A DNA stretch of 50,283 nucleotides. Source: an uncultured Spirochaetales bacterium. GTDB taxonomy: Bacteria; Spirochaetota; Spirochaetia; Sphaerochaetales; Sphaerochaetaceae. Under the pieces are notes generated by a model. That model was given only the letters and a program-made list of their open reading frames with translations, had not been told where the DNA came from and searched no databases. The position numbers and the translations under genes were made by a program. Below, piece by piece: positions 16,874 through 26,083 of the stretch (its first letter is position 1; the number at the start of each line of letters is the position of its first letter). Location: NCBI GenBank assembly GCA_949283305.1, contig CASDRU010000007.1, positions 1-50,283 of the forward strand. The letters run 5' to 3'.

Positions 16874-17167
16874 ATGACTGATGAAGAGATAAAGGATTTA
16901 AGTGAATTTTATAAAGTGTTCTCAGACCCCACTAGGCTCAGAATACTCTTTTTCCTCGACAATAACAGTCCAAGCAATGTTAACTCGATTGCATCATCGC
17001 TTTGTCTTTCAAGCAATGCTGTTTCTCAGCATCTGAAGATCCTGAGATTGAAGAGACTTGTAAAATACAACAAGGAAGGTCAGAATATATTCTACAGGCT
17101 TTCTGATGATCATATTCATCAGCTTTTGTCCCTTGGCTTAGAGCACTACAGGGAACTTGATTCCTAG
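16874..17167 (+). CDS. ArsR/SmtB-family repressor with an alpha-5 zinc-type site
   Basis: A 97-residue winged-helix regulator; DPTRLRILFFL and LSSNAVSQHLKILRLKRLV are the family core. The alpha-3 metal motif (Cys-Val-Cys of arsenic and cadmium sensors) is absent. The C-terminal helix carries Asp78-x-His80, then ten residues, His91-x2-Glu94, exactly the alpha-5 ligand spacing of zinc/cobalt sensors such as SmtB and CzrA. So it should be a Zn(II) or Co(II) sensing repressor. No metal transporter gene is adjacent, so its targets may be elsewhere or include the divergent dehydrogenase-gltA operon. Its stop overlaps that of the convergent maf gene. Confidence 0.88.
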   Translation: MTDEEIKDLSEFYKVFSDPTRLRILFFLDNNSPSNVNSIASSLCLSSNAVSQHLKILRLKRLVKYNKEGQNIFYRLSDDHIHQLLSLGLEHYRELDS

Positions 17168-17772
17168 AGCAGTTCATAAAGCATTTCAAGGGGAAGGCCT
17201 ACGACATTGCTCCAGGAGCCTTCAATCCTGCTGATTAAGCGGTAGCCGTTCTTCTGTATTCTGTATGCACCGGCTGCTCCTATATAATCTCCTGTATCAA
17301 GATATTCATTTATCTCATCATCTGAAAGGCTTTTGAATATAACGCGGGATATTACGCTTTCAGTCCTCACACTCCTGCTGTTTTTGTTGTATACAGTTAT
17401 TCCTGTAATGACTTCCTGTGCTTTTGAGGAGAAAAGAGAGAGCATCTCAAAGGCCTCTTTTCGGCTTTCAGGCTTTCCAAGAAGCGAGCCTGAAAACAGA
17501 ACCAGGGTGTCGCAGCTTATTGCAGAAATCCTTTCATCAAAAAAGGAGGAGGAGATATAGTTTTCCATCTTCATCCTTGAGATGTTCCTGAGTATCTCGC
17601 TGAATGAAGATCCTGTTTTCTTCTCTTCAATATTCGGGCTGTAGATCCTCAATGTTATTCCCGCATCCTCCAGCATCTTCCTTCTGTTTTCAGAAGAGGA
17701 GGCGAGGGTGAGGATGCTTTCCTTTTCCTTGATCCGCAGTGCTTCCTTTGATGGCTCTTCAATCTTTTTCAA
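17164..17772 (-). CDS. maf: Maf-family nucleotide pyrophosphatase
   Basis: Hydrolyses non-canonical or modified nucleoside triphosphates. Motifs: LASSSENRRKMLEDAG, SCDTLV (metal-binding Asp), GDYIGAAGAYRIQ. The start is uncertain. TTG 17772 is chosen because AGGAG and AGAGGA lie just upstream, within the end of the ABC-F gene. TTG 17799 and GTG 17790 also read in frame, and all leave an extended N-terminus (about 20 residues or more) before the usual first motif. Overlap with the ABC-F gene implies translational coupling. Confidence 0.88.
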   Translation of the reverse strand: MKKIEEPSKEALRIKEKESILTLASSSENRRKMLEDAGITLRIYSPNIEEKKTGSSFSEILRNISRMKMENYISSSFFDERISAISCDTLVLFSGSLLGKPESRKEAFEMLSLFSSKAQEVITGITVYNKNSRSVRTESVISRVIFKSLSDDEINEYLDTGDYIGAAGAYRIQKNGYRLISRIEGSWSNVVGLPLEMLYELL

Positions 17773-19666
17773 GTTCCTCTTTCTCCTCACAGAGCTCAAG
17801 CCATGAGTTTTCCTTTTCTTCCTTGAGCATCTCCTTTTCCTTCTTTTTCTCCAGCACTTCTGTTATCTTCGCATAGTCTGAATAGATTTCTTCTCTCTCG
17901 CTTTCTTTTTTCAGCATCTCTATCTCTTCTTCAAGTGAAGAAATCTCACTTTCAAGGATTTCCATGCTGCGGACAAGGCTTTTCTTTCTGTTTCTGGCCT
18001 GGTTCTCATCCCTTCTTGTTGCCTTGACTTCTTTTTTCTCTGTTTTTTCTTCCTTTCTTTCAAAACTCAGGAATTTCTCTTCTTTCTGCTTCAATTTGTA
18101 ATTGAAATAATCATAGTCTCCCTGGAAGAACTCCGGGCCATCTTCAGAAAGATATAAGATTCTTGTTGCAAGATTGGAAATGAAGTGTTTGTCATGGCTT
18201 ACAAACACAACTGTCCCCTCATAGCTTTTAATTGCCTCAAGGAGCACTTCCTTGCTCTTGATATCAAGATGATTTGTCGCCTCATCAAGAAGGAGCAGAT
18301 TAGTAGGATGCATGAGCATCTTGCATAGAGCAACACGTGCCTTTTCTCCGCCGGAGAGGATTGAGCATTTTTTCAGGACATCATCACCTGTAAAGAGAAA
18401 TGATCCAAGAAGCGAGCGCACTTTTGGAAGATCAGCTGTATCTGTCACCGATTCAACTTCCTCAAGAACTGAATTGGCATCATTTAGAGTGTTCTCCGAG
18501 TCCTGCGCATAATAGCATGCCTTCACATTGCTTCCATAGCGGACTTCACCGGTGAAAGCTGTATCAGAGCCGGCAAGCATTCTTATCAAGGTGCTTTTCC
18601 CGCTTCCGTTTCTTCCAGTTATTGCAAGCCTTTCTCCTCTGTTCACGATGAAAGAGAAGTCCTTGTAAATCTGATTGCTGCCATAGCTTTTGCAAAGATG
18701 CTCTGCTATTATCACATCGTTTCCGCTTCTTAAAGCGATGGGGAAGGAGAATTTCATTGACTTCCTGTCTGTTTCACTTTCTATCTCTTCCATCTTCTCA
18801 AGGCTTTTTATTCTGCTCTGCACCTGCTTTGCCTTTGTCGCCTTGTATCTGAAGCGTTCAATGAAAGCCTCGGTTTTCTCTCTCTGTTTCTCCAGTTTCT
18901 CCCTCTGTTTTTCAATAAAGGCCTCATCCTCCTCCTTCTTCAAAAGATAGTATGAATAGTTGCCTTTATATTCTTTCAGTTTGCCAGATTTTATTTCATA
19001 TGTAGTCTTTACATTCTCATCAAGGAAATCTCGGTCATGACTGACAAGCATCACTCCGCCTTTGTAGTGGCTCAAAAACCCGGAGAGCCAGGTTATGGCC
19101 TCGATATCAAGATAGTTGGTAGGCTCATCGAGAAAAAGGAAATCTGGAGCTTCTGCAAGAATCTTTGCAAGTGCAATCCTCATCTGCCAGCCGCCGGAGA
19201 ACGTTGAGCATGTGCGGTCAAAATCTTCTTTCTTGAATCCAAGGCCCAGAAGAATCTGTGTAAGAGTCTTTTCTCTCCCGTAATAGCCGCCTTCTTCCAG
19301 CTCTTCATGTATACGGCTTATCTCCTCAGCCTTCTTCATGCTGCTTGAATCCTCAATCTCATCCAGGCGTGCAAGCAGTGGAAGGAATCTGTCATATGCC
19401 TTTTCTGCAGCTGAATAAACACTCTCATGAGGAAACACAATCTCCTGCTGAGGAAGATAGGATATCCTTGAGCCTTTTGTCACAGATATATTCAGGCTGT
19501 CAGGCTCGATTTTCCCGCTTATTGCCTTAAGCAGCGTGCTCTTTCCAGATCCGTTGTCCCCTGTCAGGCTTGCCCTTGTCTTCTCATCCATTGAAAATGA
19601 AATATCGTCAAGGATCTTGCGTTCTGAGAAATAGAGTGAGAGATTGTTTACATGAAGGGTTTTCAT
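17759..19666 (-). CDS. ABC-F family ATPase (YdiF/Uup-like)
   Basis: A 635-residue soluble protein with two ABC ATPase domains and no membrane segments, as in ribosome-acting ABC-F factors. First domain: GDNGSGKST (about 36-44), FSGGWQMRIALA, LDEPTNYLD. Second: GRNGSGKST, LSGGEKARVALC, LLLDEATNHLD, where the usual Pro of DEPTN is Ala. The linker (about 225-305) is charged and helical, and the C-terminal ~100 residues form a Glu/Lys-rich coiled coil typical of Uup/YdiF. There is no evidence that it gives antibiotic resistance. The ATG lies 7 bases after a TATATT box. Confidence 0.92.
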   Translation of the reverse strand: MKTLHVNNLSLYFSERKILDDISFSMDEKTRASLTGDNGSGKSTLLKAISGKIEPDSLNISVTKGSRISYLPQQEIVFPHESVYSAAEKAYDRFLPLLARLDEIEDSSSMKKAEEISRIHEELEEGGYYGREKTLTQILLGLGFKKEDFDRTCSTFSGGWQMRIALAKILAEAPDFLFLDEPTNYLDIEAITWLSGFLSHYKGGVMLVSHDRDFLDENVKTTYEIKSGKLKEYKGNYSYYLLKKEEDEAFIEKQREKLEKQREKTEAFIERFRYKATKAKQVQSRIKSLEKMEEIESETDRKSMKFSFPIALRSGNDVIIAEHLCKSYGSNQIYKDFSFIVNRGERLAITGRNGSGKSTLIRMLAGSDTAFTGEVRYGSNVKACYYAQDSENTLNDANSVLEEVESVTDTADLPKVRSLLGSFLFTGDDVLKKCSILSGGEKARVALCKMLMHPTNLLLLDEATNHLDIKSKEVLLEAIKSYEGTVVFVSHDKHFISNLATRILYLSEDGPEFFQGDYDYFNYKLKQKEEKFLSFERKEEKTEKKEVKATRRDENQARNRKKSLVRSMEILESEISSLEEEIEMLKKESEREEIYSDYAKITEVLEKKKEKEMLKEEKENSWLELCEEKEELEKD

Positions 19667-19673
19667 AACGAGA

Positions 19674-19702
19674 AATATATATCACATTTTATCCTTTTTG
19701 CC
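19674..19702 (-). promoter_or_regulatory. Possible promoter of the ABC-F-maf operon, leaderless type
   Basis: On the minus strand TATATT (19674-19679) ends 7 bases before the ATG at 19666. No good -35 hexamer is found at 16-18 bases, so only the -10 box is supported. Confidence 0.4.
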
Positions 19703-19711
19703 CACTTTGTC

Positions 19712-19740
19712 TTAAACAAAAGGAAATAGTCTGCTATGAT
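19712..19740 (+). promoter_or_regulatory. aroDE promoter
   Basis: TTAAAC (19712-19717), 17-base spacer, TATGAT (19735-19740). A short leader with AAAGGA follows before the ATG at 19764. Confidence 0.5.
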
Positions 19741-19763
19741 TCAGAAACAAAGGAATATTTCTG

Positions 19764-21209
19764 ATGATCTGTCTTACTCTTGCCCATAAAACAATAGATG
19801 AATGTGTTTCCGATGTCAGGATGAACAGGCAATACATTGACCTGTGTGAGCTCAGGGTGGATTTTCTATGCGATGAAGACAGAGAGAGGGCTTATCTTTT
19901 TCCATCGCTTGTGGATGTTCCTGTAATACTCACAGTAAGGCGCAAGGAAGACGGAGGAGCATACAGCGCAAGCGAGAGAAGCCGTAAAGAACTGATTTTG
20001 AGATGTCTTGACGGAGATTTTGCATATGTTGATATAGAAAGCGACATAAAGAAAGGGGATGTTGAGGAAAAGGCCAAGAAAAAGGGGGTGAAGATAATAC
20101 GGAGCCTTCACGATTTTTCCGGTGTCCCGTCAGATATATATTCCAAGATCTACAACTTAAGCCAGAAGGGAGGCATTGCAAAGGTCTGCCTCTATCTCAA
20201 TTCATTTTCAGATGTGCTCACCCTTTTCAGAATCCAGGAAGAGCTCAAGGGTGTCGACAAGATTGTAATAGGTATGGGGCCTTACGGGGTATGCACAAGG
20301 ATTTTATATCATTTTCTTGGCTCGATACTCACATTCGCATCCTCAAACGAGGCTGCACCCGGTCAGCTGAGTGCAGCAGAGCTGAAGAACATATACAGGG
20401 CAGATAAAATCAATGACAGGACTGCCATCTATGGAATAATAGGAAATCCTGTATCCCATTCATTCAGCCCCGTAATCCATAACCAGGGCTTCAAGACCAT
20501 AAAGTACAATGCAGTCTATGTTCCCTTCCTTGTTGACAACATAAGGGCATTCTTCTCTCTTGCAGAGACGCTGAAGATCAGGGGCTTTTCTGTGACAATT
20601 CCTTTCAAGAACGAGGTTTTGTCCTTTCTTGGAAATGTAACCAGGGAAGTGAAGCAGATAGGCTCCTGCAATACAGTCGTACGTGTTCCTGGAATGTGGA
20701 AGGGAATCAACACGGACTACTATGGCTTCATTGCCCCCGTTCTTCCTGAAATCGAGAGCTCCAGGATCAAGAGTGCCCTTGTAATCGGGGCAGGAGGAGC
20801 AAGCAAGGCAATTGTCTGGGCTCTGAGAAACTATGGTGTGAAAGTGATCATCCTCAACCGCACGCTTGAAAAGGCAGAGGATCTTGCACGCATGAATTTC
20901 TGTCAGTACGACAGTCTAGACAACATATCAAAATATTCAAAGACTGCTGATCTTATTGTTCAGACAACACCATCTGGAATGGTGCCATATGAGGATGAGA
21001 ATCCTGCAGAAGGATATGTCTTTTCCGGAAACGAGATTGCATATGACATTGTGTATAAGCCAAAGATGACAAAGTTCCTCATTGAGGCTGAGAAAGCTGG
21101 ATGCACTCTTAAGTTCGGCTCTCAGATGCTCATCGAGCAGGGAAAGCTCCAGTTTGAAGCCTTCACCGGCTATCATTATCCGCAAAGCATCATTTTAGAT
21201 GAAGAATGA
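19764..21209 (+). CDS. aroDE: Bifunctional 3-dehydroquinate dehydratase / shikimate dehydrogenase
   Basis: Catalyses steps 3 and 4 of the shikimate pathway in one 481-residue chain. Residues 1 to about 215 are type I dehydroquinase, with the catalytic His116 (RSLHDF) and the Schiff-base Lys140 (IAKVCLY). From about 216 comes shikimate dehydrogenase: GNPVSHSFSP, substrate Lys in PFKNEV, GINTDYYGF, nucleotide-binding GAGGASKA, NRTLEKAE. The same fusion occurs in plants and chlamydiae. The other pathway genes here, aroK and aroC, are on the opposite strand about 3 kb away. Its stop lies 15 bases inside the end of the convergent XPB-partner gene. Confidence 0.95.
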   Translation: MICLTLAHKTIDECVSDVRMNRQYIDLCELRVDFLCDEDRERAYLFPSLVDVPVILTVRRKEDGGAYSASERSRKELILRCLDGDFAYVDIESDIKKGDVEEKAKKKGVKIIRSLHDFSGVPSDIYSKIYNLSQKGGIAKVCLYLNSFSDVLTLFRIQEELKGVDKIVIGMGPYGVCTRILYHFLGSILTFASSNEAAPGQLSAAELKNIYRADKINDRTAIYGIIGNPVSHSFSPVIHNQGFKTIKYNAVYVPFLVDNIRAFFSLAETLKIRGFSVTIPFKNEVLSFLGNVTREVKQIGSCNTVVRVPGMWKGINTDYYGFIAPVLPEIESSRIKSALVIGAGGASKAIVWALRNYGVKVIILNRTLEKAEDLARMNFCQYDSLDNISKYSKTADLIVQTTPSGMVPYEDENPAEGYVFSGNEIAYDIVYKPKMTKFLIEAEKAGCTLKFGSQMLIEQGKLQFEAFTGYHYPQSIILDEE

Positions 21210-22871
21210 CGGAATGACTCTTATGCTGTAAAGCTTGGATATCTTTATCATTCTTTCCTTGTAGAAGATCTCATCGCCTTCAGTTTTTTCAACATAAATC
21301 ACGCTGCTCCTTCCATCTGCATCCTCCGCCTGTATCACATAATCCCTGTTTGCCTCCGCACTCTTTATGCATTTCTTCTTGCTCTGATAATTGAAGGCTG
21401 TAAAGGAAGGAAACATTCTGATTCTGTCAAAAAGAGATGGATCGAATATGATGGATGATGAGACAAGAAATCTGATGAGGTTTTTATCCTTTTTCTCAAA
21501 TCCGTCAAGAAGGGAGACAAGAGATGCCTTTTTTCCTTCATCATATTCAATTTCTCTTTCCTCCCTCAGCTTTATTTCTTCACTTTCATGGTTTTCCAGC
21601 GGAAAAAGCTTTTCCTTTCTTTTGAATTCCGCTCCCTGAGTCTCAGGCAGATCTGCAAAGCCGCGAAGGATAAGAATGTTTCTCCACTCATCCTCTGTGT
21701 AGGGATTCAATAAGAATACATCCTCAAAGGAATAGAGTATATGTGCTTCCATTTCCTTATCATGCATAAGGACAGTCTTGAGCGCGCTGTCCGCTTTTAT
21801 TATGGTAGCGTTGATGATCCGGATTCTCTTGAATTCTTCAGCCCAGAAATCTATTCTGCTTTTTACTGAAAGCGGGAGCTCATAGTTTGATATGCTTTCA
21901 AGATACCTTATTATCTCAGATGAGCTGTAGGAGAGTGAGAGCGCATTGTATATCCCTCTTTTTGTAAGTGTGAATATGTTTATTCCAGAGCAGCTCTGAG
22001 GCTCTGCTGATACTGCAATAAGAGGCGGAACAGCGTTCTTGAATGTGATAGAAAAATCATTGCTGATTGTGATGCCGTCCGCTTTTTCTTCATCGAGTGC
22101 TGAATAAACATAGCCCTCATCCTCATAAAGCACGGAAAAAAGAAACAGCTTTTCCTCTTCAATTGACACACCGGAAAGAGAAGCTATGATTCTCATCGTC
22201 ATCTCCATATTCTCTTTCTTTATTCCGTTAATCAGAAAGACATAGGAGAAAAAATGTACATATTTTGATATATCTTCTTCCCCTGATCCTCCAATCAGGT
22301 ATGAAAGAAGGGAAGGGGTATCAAGAGAAAGGAAAGAAAGAAGTCTTGAATTATCCGTCTTTATCCTTTTTTCTCCTTCCTTGATTATCCTGAGCGCTCT
22401 CAGACGCTCAAGAACATATGATGAAAGCTTTTCATCAATGCCGTATTGAGAAAAGAGATTCTTTACAGCCTTACTTGTAATCTTTCCATTTGATGCAAGA
22501 GATGAGATTATCCTGACAGCGTTGAGATCCAGGCGCTTTCTTTCATTTTTCCTCTTCTGGCCGAACAGGGGATAAAGGGAAGAAGCATCAAGAGTTGATG
22601 AATTTGACAAAATTCCATCTTTTTCCGTTATTAAATATCTTGCAATAAGGTTGTTGATTTTCCTGTTGCTTAAATGAAAGAGAGAAGAAATATTTTCTCT
22701 TCTTTCTCCTTTTTTCAGCTCAAGGTATGAGAGGACTTTCCATTCATCATCGGAGATTGATGATATGATGCTTTCCCTGTTTTCCTTTATGAAAAGAGAC
22801 CGCTCTTTTTCAGAGCCTGCCTCCTTTAAATAGAATGTGTCAGCAAGCTTTATTACATCTTCACTCTTCAT
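21195..22871 (-). CDS. XPB-associated protein (helicase-associated domain)
   Basis: A 558-residue protein without clear catalytic motifs. It is rich in predicted winged-helix-like segments (for example about 47-85 and 113-180). Its C-terminal region (about 330-475) resembles the helicase-associated domain seen in proteins encoded beside bacterial XPB helicases; this is family recall with no search. The start at ATG 22871 lies inside the last codons of the XPB gene (11-base overlap), which points to coupled translation and a complex. Possible roles are DNA loading or damage recognition for XPB. The C-terminus overlaps aroDE on the other strand. Confidence 0.65.
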   Translation of the reverse strand: MKSEDVIKLADTFYLKEAGSEKERSLFIKENRESIISSISDDEWKVLSYLELKKGERRENISSLFHLSNRKINNLIARYLITEKDGILSNSSTLDASSLYPLFGQKRKNERKRLDLNAVRIISSLASNGKITSKAVKNLFSQYGIDEKLSSYVLERLRALRIIKEGEKRIKTDNSRLLSFLSLDTPSLLSYLIGGSGEEDISKYVHFFSYVFLINGIKKENMEMTMRIIASLSGVSIEEEKLFLFSVLYEDEGYVYSALDEEKADGITISNDFSITFKNAVPPLIAVSAEPQSCSGINIFTLTKRGIYNALSLSYSSSEIIRYLESISNYELPLSVKSRIDFWAEEFKRIRIINATIIKADSALKTVLMHDKEMEAHILYSFEDVFLLNPYTEDEWRNILILRGFADLPETQGAEFKRKEKLFPLENHESEEIKLREEREIEYDEGKKASLVSLLDGFEKKDKNLIRFLVSSSIIFDPSLFDRIRMFPSFTAFNYQSKKKCIKSAEANRDYVIQAEDADGRSSVIYVEKTEGDEIFYKERMIKISKLYSIRVIPSFFI

Positions 22872-24495
22872 ATCGGATAATATCGTAGCTGTAACCTTGC
22901 TCAGAAAGGAATTTCTGGCGGTTGAGAGCAAACTCTTCCTCCTGGCTGTACTCAGTGATTATTGTATAAAAGTGGCTTTCTCTCTCTTTTGGTCGCAGAA
23001 TCCTTCCAAGACGCTGCGCTTCTTCCTGACGGGAGCCGAATGTGCCTGAAATCTGGATGGCAACAGAGCAGTCTGGAAGGTCTACTGCGAAGTTTGCAAC
23101 CTTTGAGACAATCAGGGTCTTTATCTCGCCATTTCTGAATTTTGCATAAAGCTCATCTCTCTTCTTGTTGCTCATGCTTCCGGTGATCAATGGAAAAGAG
23201 AAGGCTTTCCTGACTTCCTCAAGCTGGGACAGGTATTGCCCGATTATTATCTTCTGATCTTCCCCGTGCCTTTCAAGTATCTTTTTTATCACGTCAAGCT
23301 TGTTTTTGTTGACGCTTGCAATCCTGTATTTCTCCCTCTCTGATGCAAGTGCGTAGTTCATCGTCTCTTCCTCTGCAAGAGGTATTCTTATTTCATGGCA
23401 GAAAGCTTTTGCAATAAAGCCCTTTTTCTCGAGTTCTGACCATGGTTTGTCATACCGCTTTGGACCGACAAGGGAAAAGACTTCATCCTCCCTTCCGTCT
23501 TCCCTTATAAGGGTTGCAGTAAGTCCGAGGCGGTATATGCTCTGCATCTCTGCCGTGATCTTGAAAACCGGGGCAGGGAGCATATGCACTTCATCATAAA
23601 TTATAAAGCCCCAGTTTTCCTTCCTGATCTTCTCAAAATGAGTGAACACTTCATCCTTGTCTTTATGTGTGAATATCTGGTATGTCGAGACAGTTACTTT
23701 CTTTATGTCTTTTTTCTCTCCCGAGTATTCTCCCACATCATCATCTGTAAGGTTTGTCCATCTTTTTATCTCGCTTATCCACTGGTGCACGCTTGTGATG
23801 TTCGGTGCAAGGATGAGTGTGCGTGTCTTGATCCTTGACATCAGCAAAATTGCAAGGATTGTCTTGCCGCTTCCGCATGGAAGGACCACTATGCCGTATC
23901 CATGGCCGCAACTTCCTCCTGAGAGGAATATATCTGCAGCTTCCCTTTGATAATCCCTCACTTCAAGCTCATCTTTTATTTCAACAGAAAGTGGCTCTCC
24001 CTTTTTCATCGGTATGAGGTCAAGTGCAGGATAGCCAAGTTTTATAAGAGCAATCTTCACGCTTCCTCTTTCCTTTAAAGGGAAGGTGAAGCATCTTTCT
24101 CCTGTTTTTTCAACAAGACTTTCAATTTCCTTGTTCTTTTCAATAATAAGGGCTGCCTTGTCCGTTTTTGCATAAAGAAGACAGGATGAGGAATCATTCT
24201 CTCTTATCTCGACAGCTCCGTATCTGGATGCGGCATCCTGAATGAAAAAAAGCACACGCTCATCAATTTCATATCTGGAATGCTCTTTCAGCCTTCTTAT
24301 TATCTCATCTGCTGTCATGCCTGCTGAGATTGCATTCCAGATTGACAGACTTGAAATAGTATATGTGTGCATATGTTCAGGAGACTTTATCAGATCAGAA
24401 AACGGGATGATGGCATTCCTTGCTTTCTCTGCATCCTCATCATGAAGGTCAAGAAGTATGCTCCTGTCGCTCTGGACTAATAGGCTCTTACTCAT
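22861..24495 (-). CDS. XPB/Rad25-type DNA helicase
   Basis: A 544-residue superfamily 2 ATPase related to the eukaryotic TFIIH subunit XPB and to archaeal and mycobacterial XPB, which open DNA in repair. After an N-terminal damage-recognition-like region (1 to about 185) come EVRDYQREA, Walker A PCGSGKT, motif II DEVH, motif III GLTATL followed directly by the XPB-specific RED motif (IREDGRE), and motif VI QRLGRILRPKE. ATG 24495 is preferred over the frame's opening 12 codons upstream: GGGG lies 5 bases before it and it overlaps the aroC stop by 8 bases. It is in an operon with aroK and aroC upstream and its partner gene downstream. Confidence 0.92.
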   Translation of the reverse strand: MSKSLLVQSDRSILLDLHDEDAEKARNAIIPFSDLIKSPEHMHTYTISSLSIWNAISAGMTADEIIRRLKEHSRYEIDERVLFFIQDAASRYGAVEIRENDSSSCLLYAKTDKAALIIEKNKEIESLVEKTGERCFTFPLKERGSVKIALIKLGYPALDLIPMKKGEPLSVEIKDELEVRDYQREAADIFLSGGSCGHGYGIVVLPCGSGKTILAILLMSRIKTRTLILAPNITSVHQWISEIKRWTNLTDDDVGEYSGEKKDIKKVTVSTYQIFTHKDKDEVFTHFEKIRKENWGFIIYDEVHMLPAPVFKITAEMQSIYRLGLTATLIREDGREDEVFSLVGPKRYDKPWSELEKKGFIAKAFCHEIRIPLAEEETMNYALASEREKYRIASVNKNKLDVIKKILERHGEDQKIIIGQYLSQLEEVRKAFSFPLITGSMSNKKRDELYAKFRNGEIKTLIVSKVANFAVDLPDCSVAIQISGTFGSRQEEAQRLGRILRPKERESHFYTIITEYSQEEEFALNRQKFLSEQGYSYDIIRYEE

Positions 24496-25534
24496 AGCAC
24501 CCCGCAACAAGTAGGGCATCAAGGAGTGCAATCGCGCTCATGGCCTCGATTACAGGAAGGACGCGGAAAAGAATCACAGGATCATGGCGGCCTTTGATTT
24601 TTATAATTCTCTCTTCGTTATCAATGCTGACTGTCTTCTGCTCTTTGTATATGCTTGGTGTTGGCTTGACAAAGCAGGAGAAGATTATTTCATCTCCGTT
24701 TGAGATTCCTCCGAGAATTCCTCCGGCATTGTTTGTAATAAAACCTTCTTTGTCCATCTGGTCATTGTTCTGGCTTCCGTATAAAAGCGTGGATCTGTAG
24801 CCTGAGCCGAACTCTATTCCTTTTACAGCCCCGATTGACATTACTGCATGGCTGATGGTTGCATCAAGCTTGTCAAAAACAGGTTCTCCAAGTCCTGCAG
24901 GACAGCCAGAGATGTGTGTCTCTATAACGCCTCCGATGCTGTCGCCGTCATTTCTTGCACTCTCAATCAGCTTTAAAATTTCCTCATCATGCTCTCTTGA
25001 GGATGTGTATAAAGGCGGGGTGAACGGGGGAGTGAAGGAAGAGCATCTGATTCCCTTGACTTCCCGCACGGCTGAAAGGATTTCAATATTCCTTTTCTTC
25101 AGTACTAGCTTTGCAATGCTTCCTGCGGCAACACGGCTAAGAGTTTCCCTTCCGCTTGCTCTTCCTCCTCCGCGGTAGTCCCTTATCCCATATTTCTTAT
25201 AGTAAGTGTAATCAGCATGCGAGGGGCGGAATATGTCCTTTATCTCATCATAGTCAGAGCTTTTCTGACTTTCGTTAAAGACAATCATCATAATCGGTGA
25301 TCCGGTGCTTCTACCTTCAAAGACACCGGAAAGTATTTTCACATCATCGCTTTCTTTCCTTGCTGTCCCGATATTTCCCAATCCCGGACGGCGTCTTGCC
25401 ATTTCGCTGTTTATGAATTCCTGATCAATTTCTATTCCTGCAGGGCAGCCGTCTATTACGCACCCGAGTGCCTTGCCGTGGCTTTCCCCAAAAGTCGTGA
25501 CAGTGAAAAGAGTTCCGAATGTATTGCCGCTCAT
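24488..25534 (-). CDS. aroC: Chorismate synthase
   Basis: Last step of the shikimate pathway: EPSP to chorismate with reduced FMN. 348 residues with the family signatures TFGESHGKALG (14-24), RPSHADYTY, GGGRASGRETLSRVAAG and GGILGGISNG. The start codon overlaps the aroK stop (ATGA), and its own stop overlaps the XPB start, so three proteins are tightly coupled. Confidence 0.97.
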   Translation of the reverse strand: MSGNTFGTLFTVTTFGESHGKALGCVIDGCPAGIEIDQEFINSEMARRRPGLGNIGTARKESDDVKILSGVFEGRSTGSPIMMIVFNESQKSSDYDEIKDIFRPSHADYTYYKKYGIRDYRGGGRASGRETLSRVAAGSIAKLVLKKRNIEILSAVREVKGIRCSSFTPPFTPPLYTSSREHDEEILKLIESARNDGDSIGGVIETHISGCPAGLGEPVFDKLDATISHAVMSIGAVKGIEFGSGYRSTLLYGSQNNDQMDKEGFITNNAGGILGGISNGDEIIFSCFVKPTPSIYKEQKTVSIDNEERIIKIKGRHDPVILFRVLPVIEAMSAIALLDALLVAGCYE

Positions 25535-26055
25535 AGATACTCCTTTAATTCATCAAGAAAGTCCATTACAGTCTCTTTTTTGTCCCTGTAAGGACCTAGG
25601 TCGATTATTTTGTCCGCATACTGCTCATATATTTTGTTTCTTTTCTCATAAATGGAATAAAAGGACCCTTCAAGATCATCTTTTTCAAGGAAAGAGGGAA
25701 TGCCGTGCTTGAGAATGACAGGAAGCATATCTTCCTTCCTTCTCTTCAGATATATTATCCTGCCATTCTTTTTGAGCACTTCCATTAGCTGTGCGTTATC
25801 CGATGCTCCTCCTCCAAGTGAGAGAATGAAAGGATTCTTTTCTTTTTCAATTAATGAAAGTACAGCCTGGATCTCTTTTTTCATGAACTCATCCTTTCCG
25901 TAGCGTGAATAGAAATCCCTGATGCTGAGGGGGGTTATAATATCAGAAATAAGATCGTCACTGTCAAAGAAAGGAATTCCTGTGACAGAAGAAAGGATGC
26001 GTGCAAACGTGGTCTTCCCCGAATGTTTGATGCCTGTTATGAAGAGATTTTCCAT
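25531..26055 (-). CDS. aroK: Shikimate kinase
   Basis: Phosphorylates shikimate at the 3-hydroxyl. 174 residues with Walker A GIKHSGKTT (8-16), the substrate-binding Asp pair in FFDSDD, the GGG turn in LSLGGGAS, and RYGKDEFMKKE. It is the second gene of the minus-strand run, 28 bases after a small membrane protein gene, and overlaps aroC by 4 bases. Confidence 0.93.
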   Translation of the reverse strand: MENLFITGIKHSGKTTFARILSSVTGIPFFDSDDLISDIITPLSIRDFYSRYGKDEFMKKEIQAVLSLIEKEKNPFILSLGGGASDNAQLMEVLKKNGRIIYLKRRKEDMLPVILKHGIPSFLEKDDLEGSFYSIYEKRNKIYEQYADKIIDLGPYRDKKETVMDFLDELKEYL

Positions 26056-26083
26056 AGCTTTCTATTTTATAGAAAAAAAGCTC

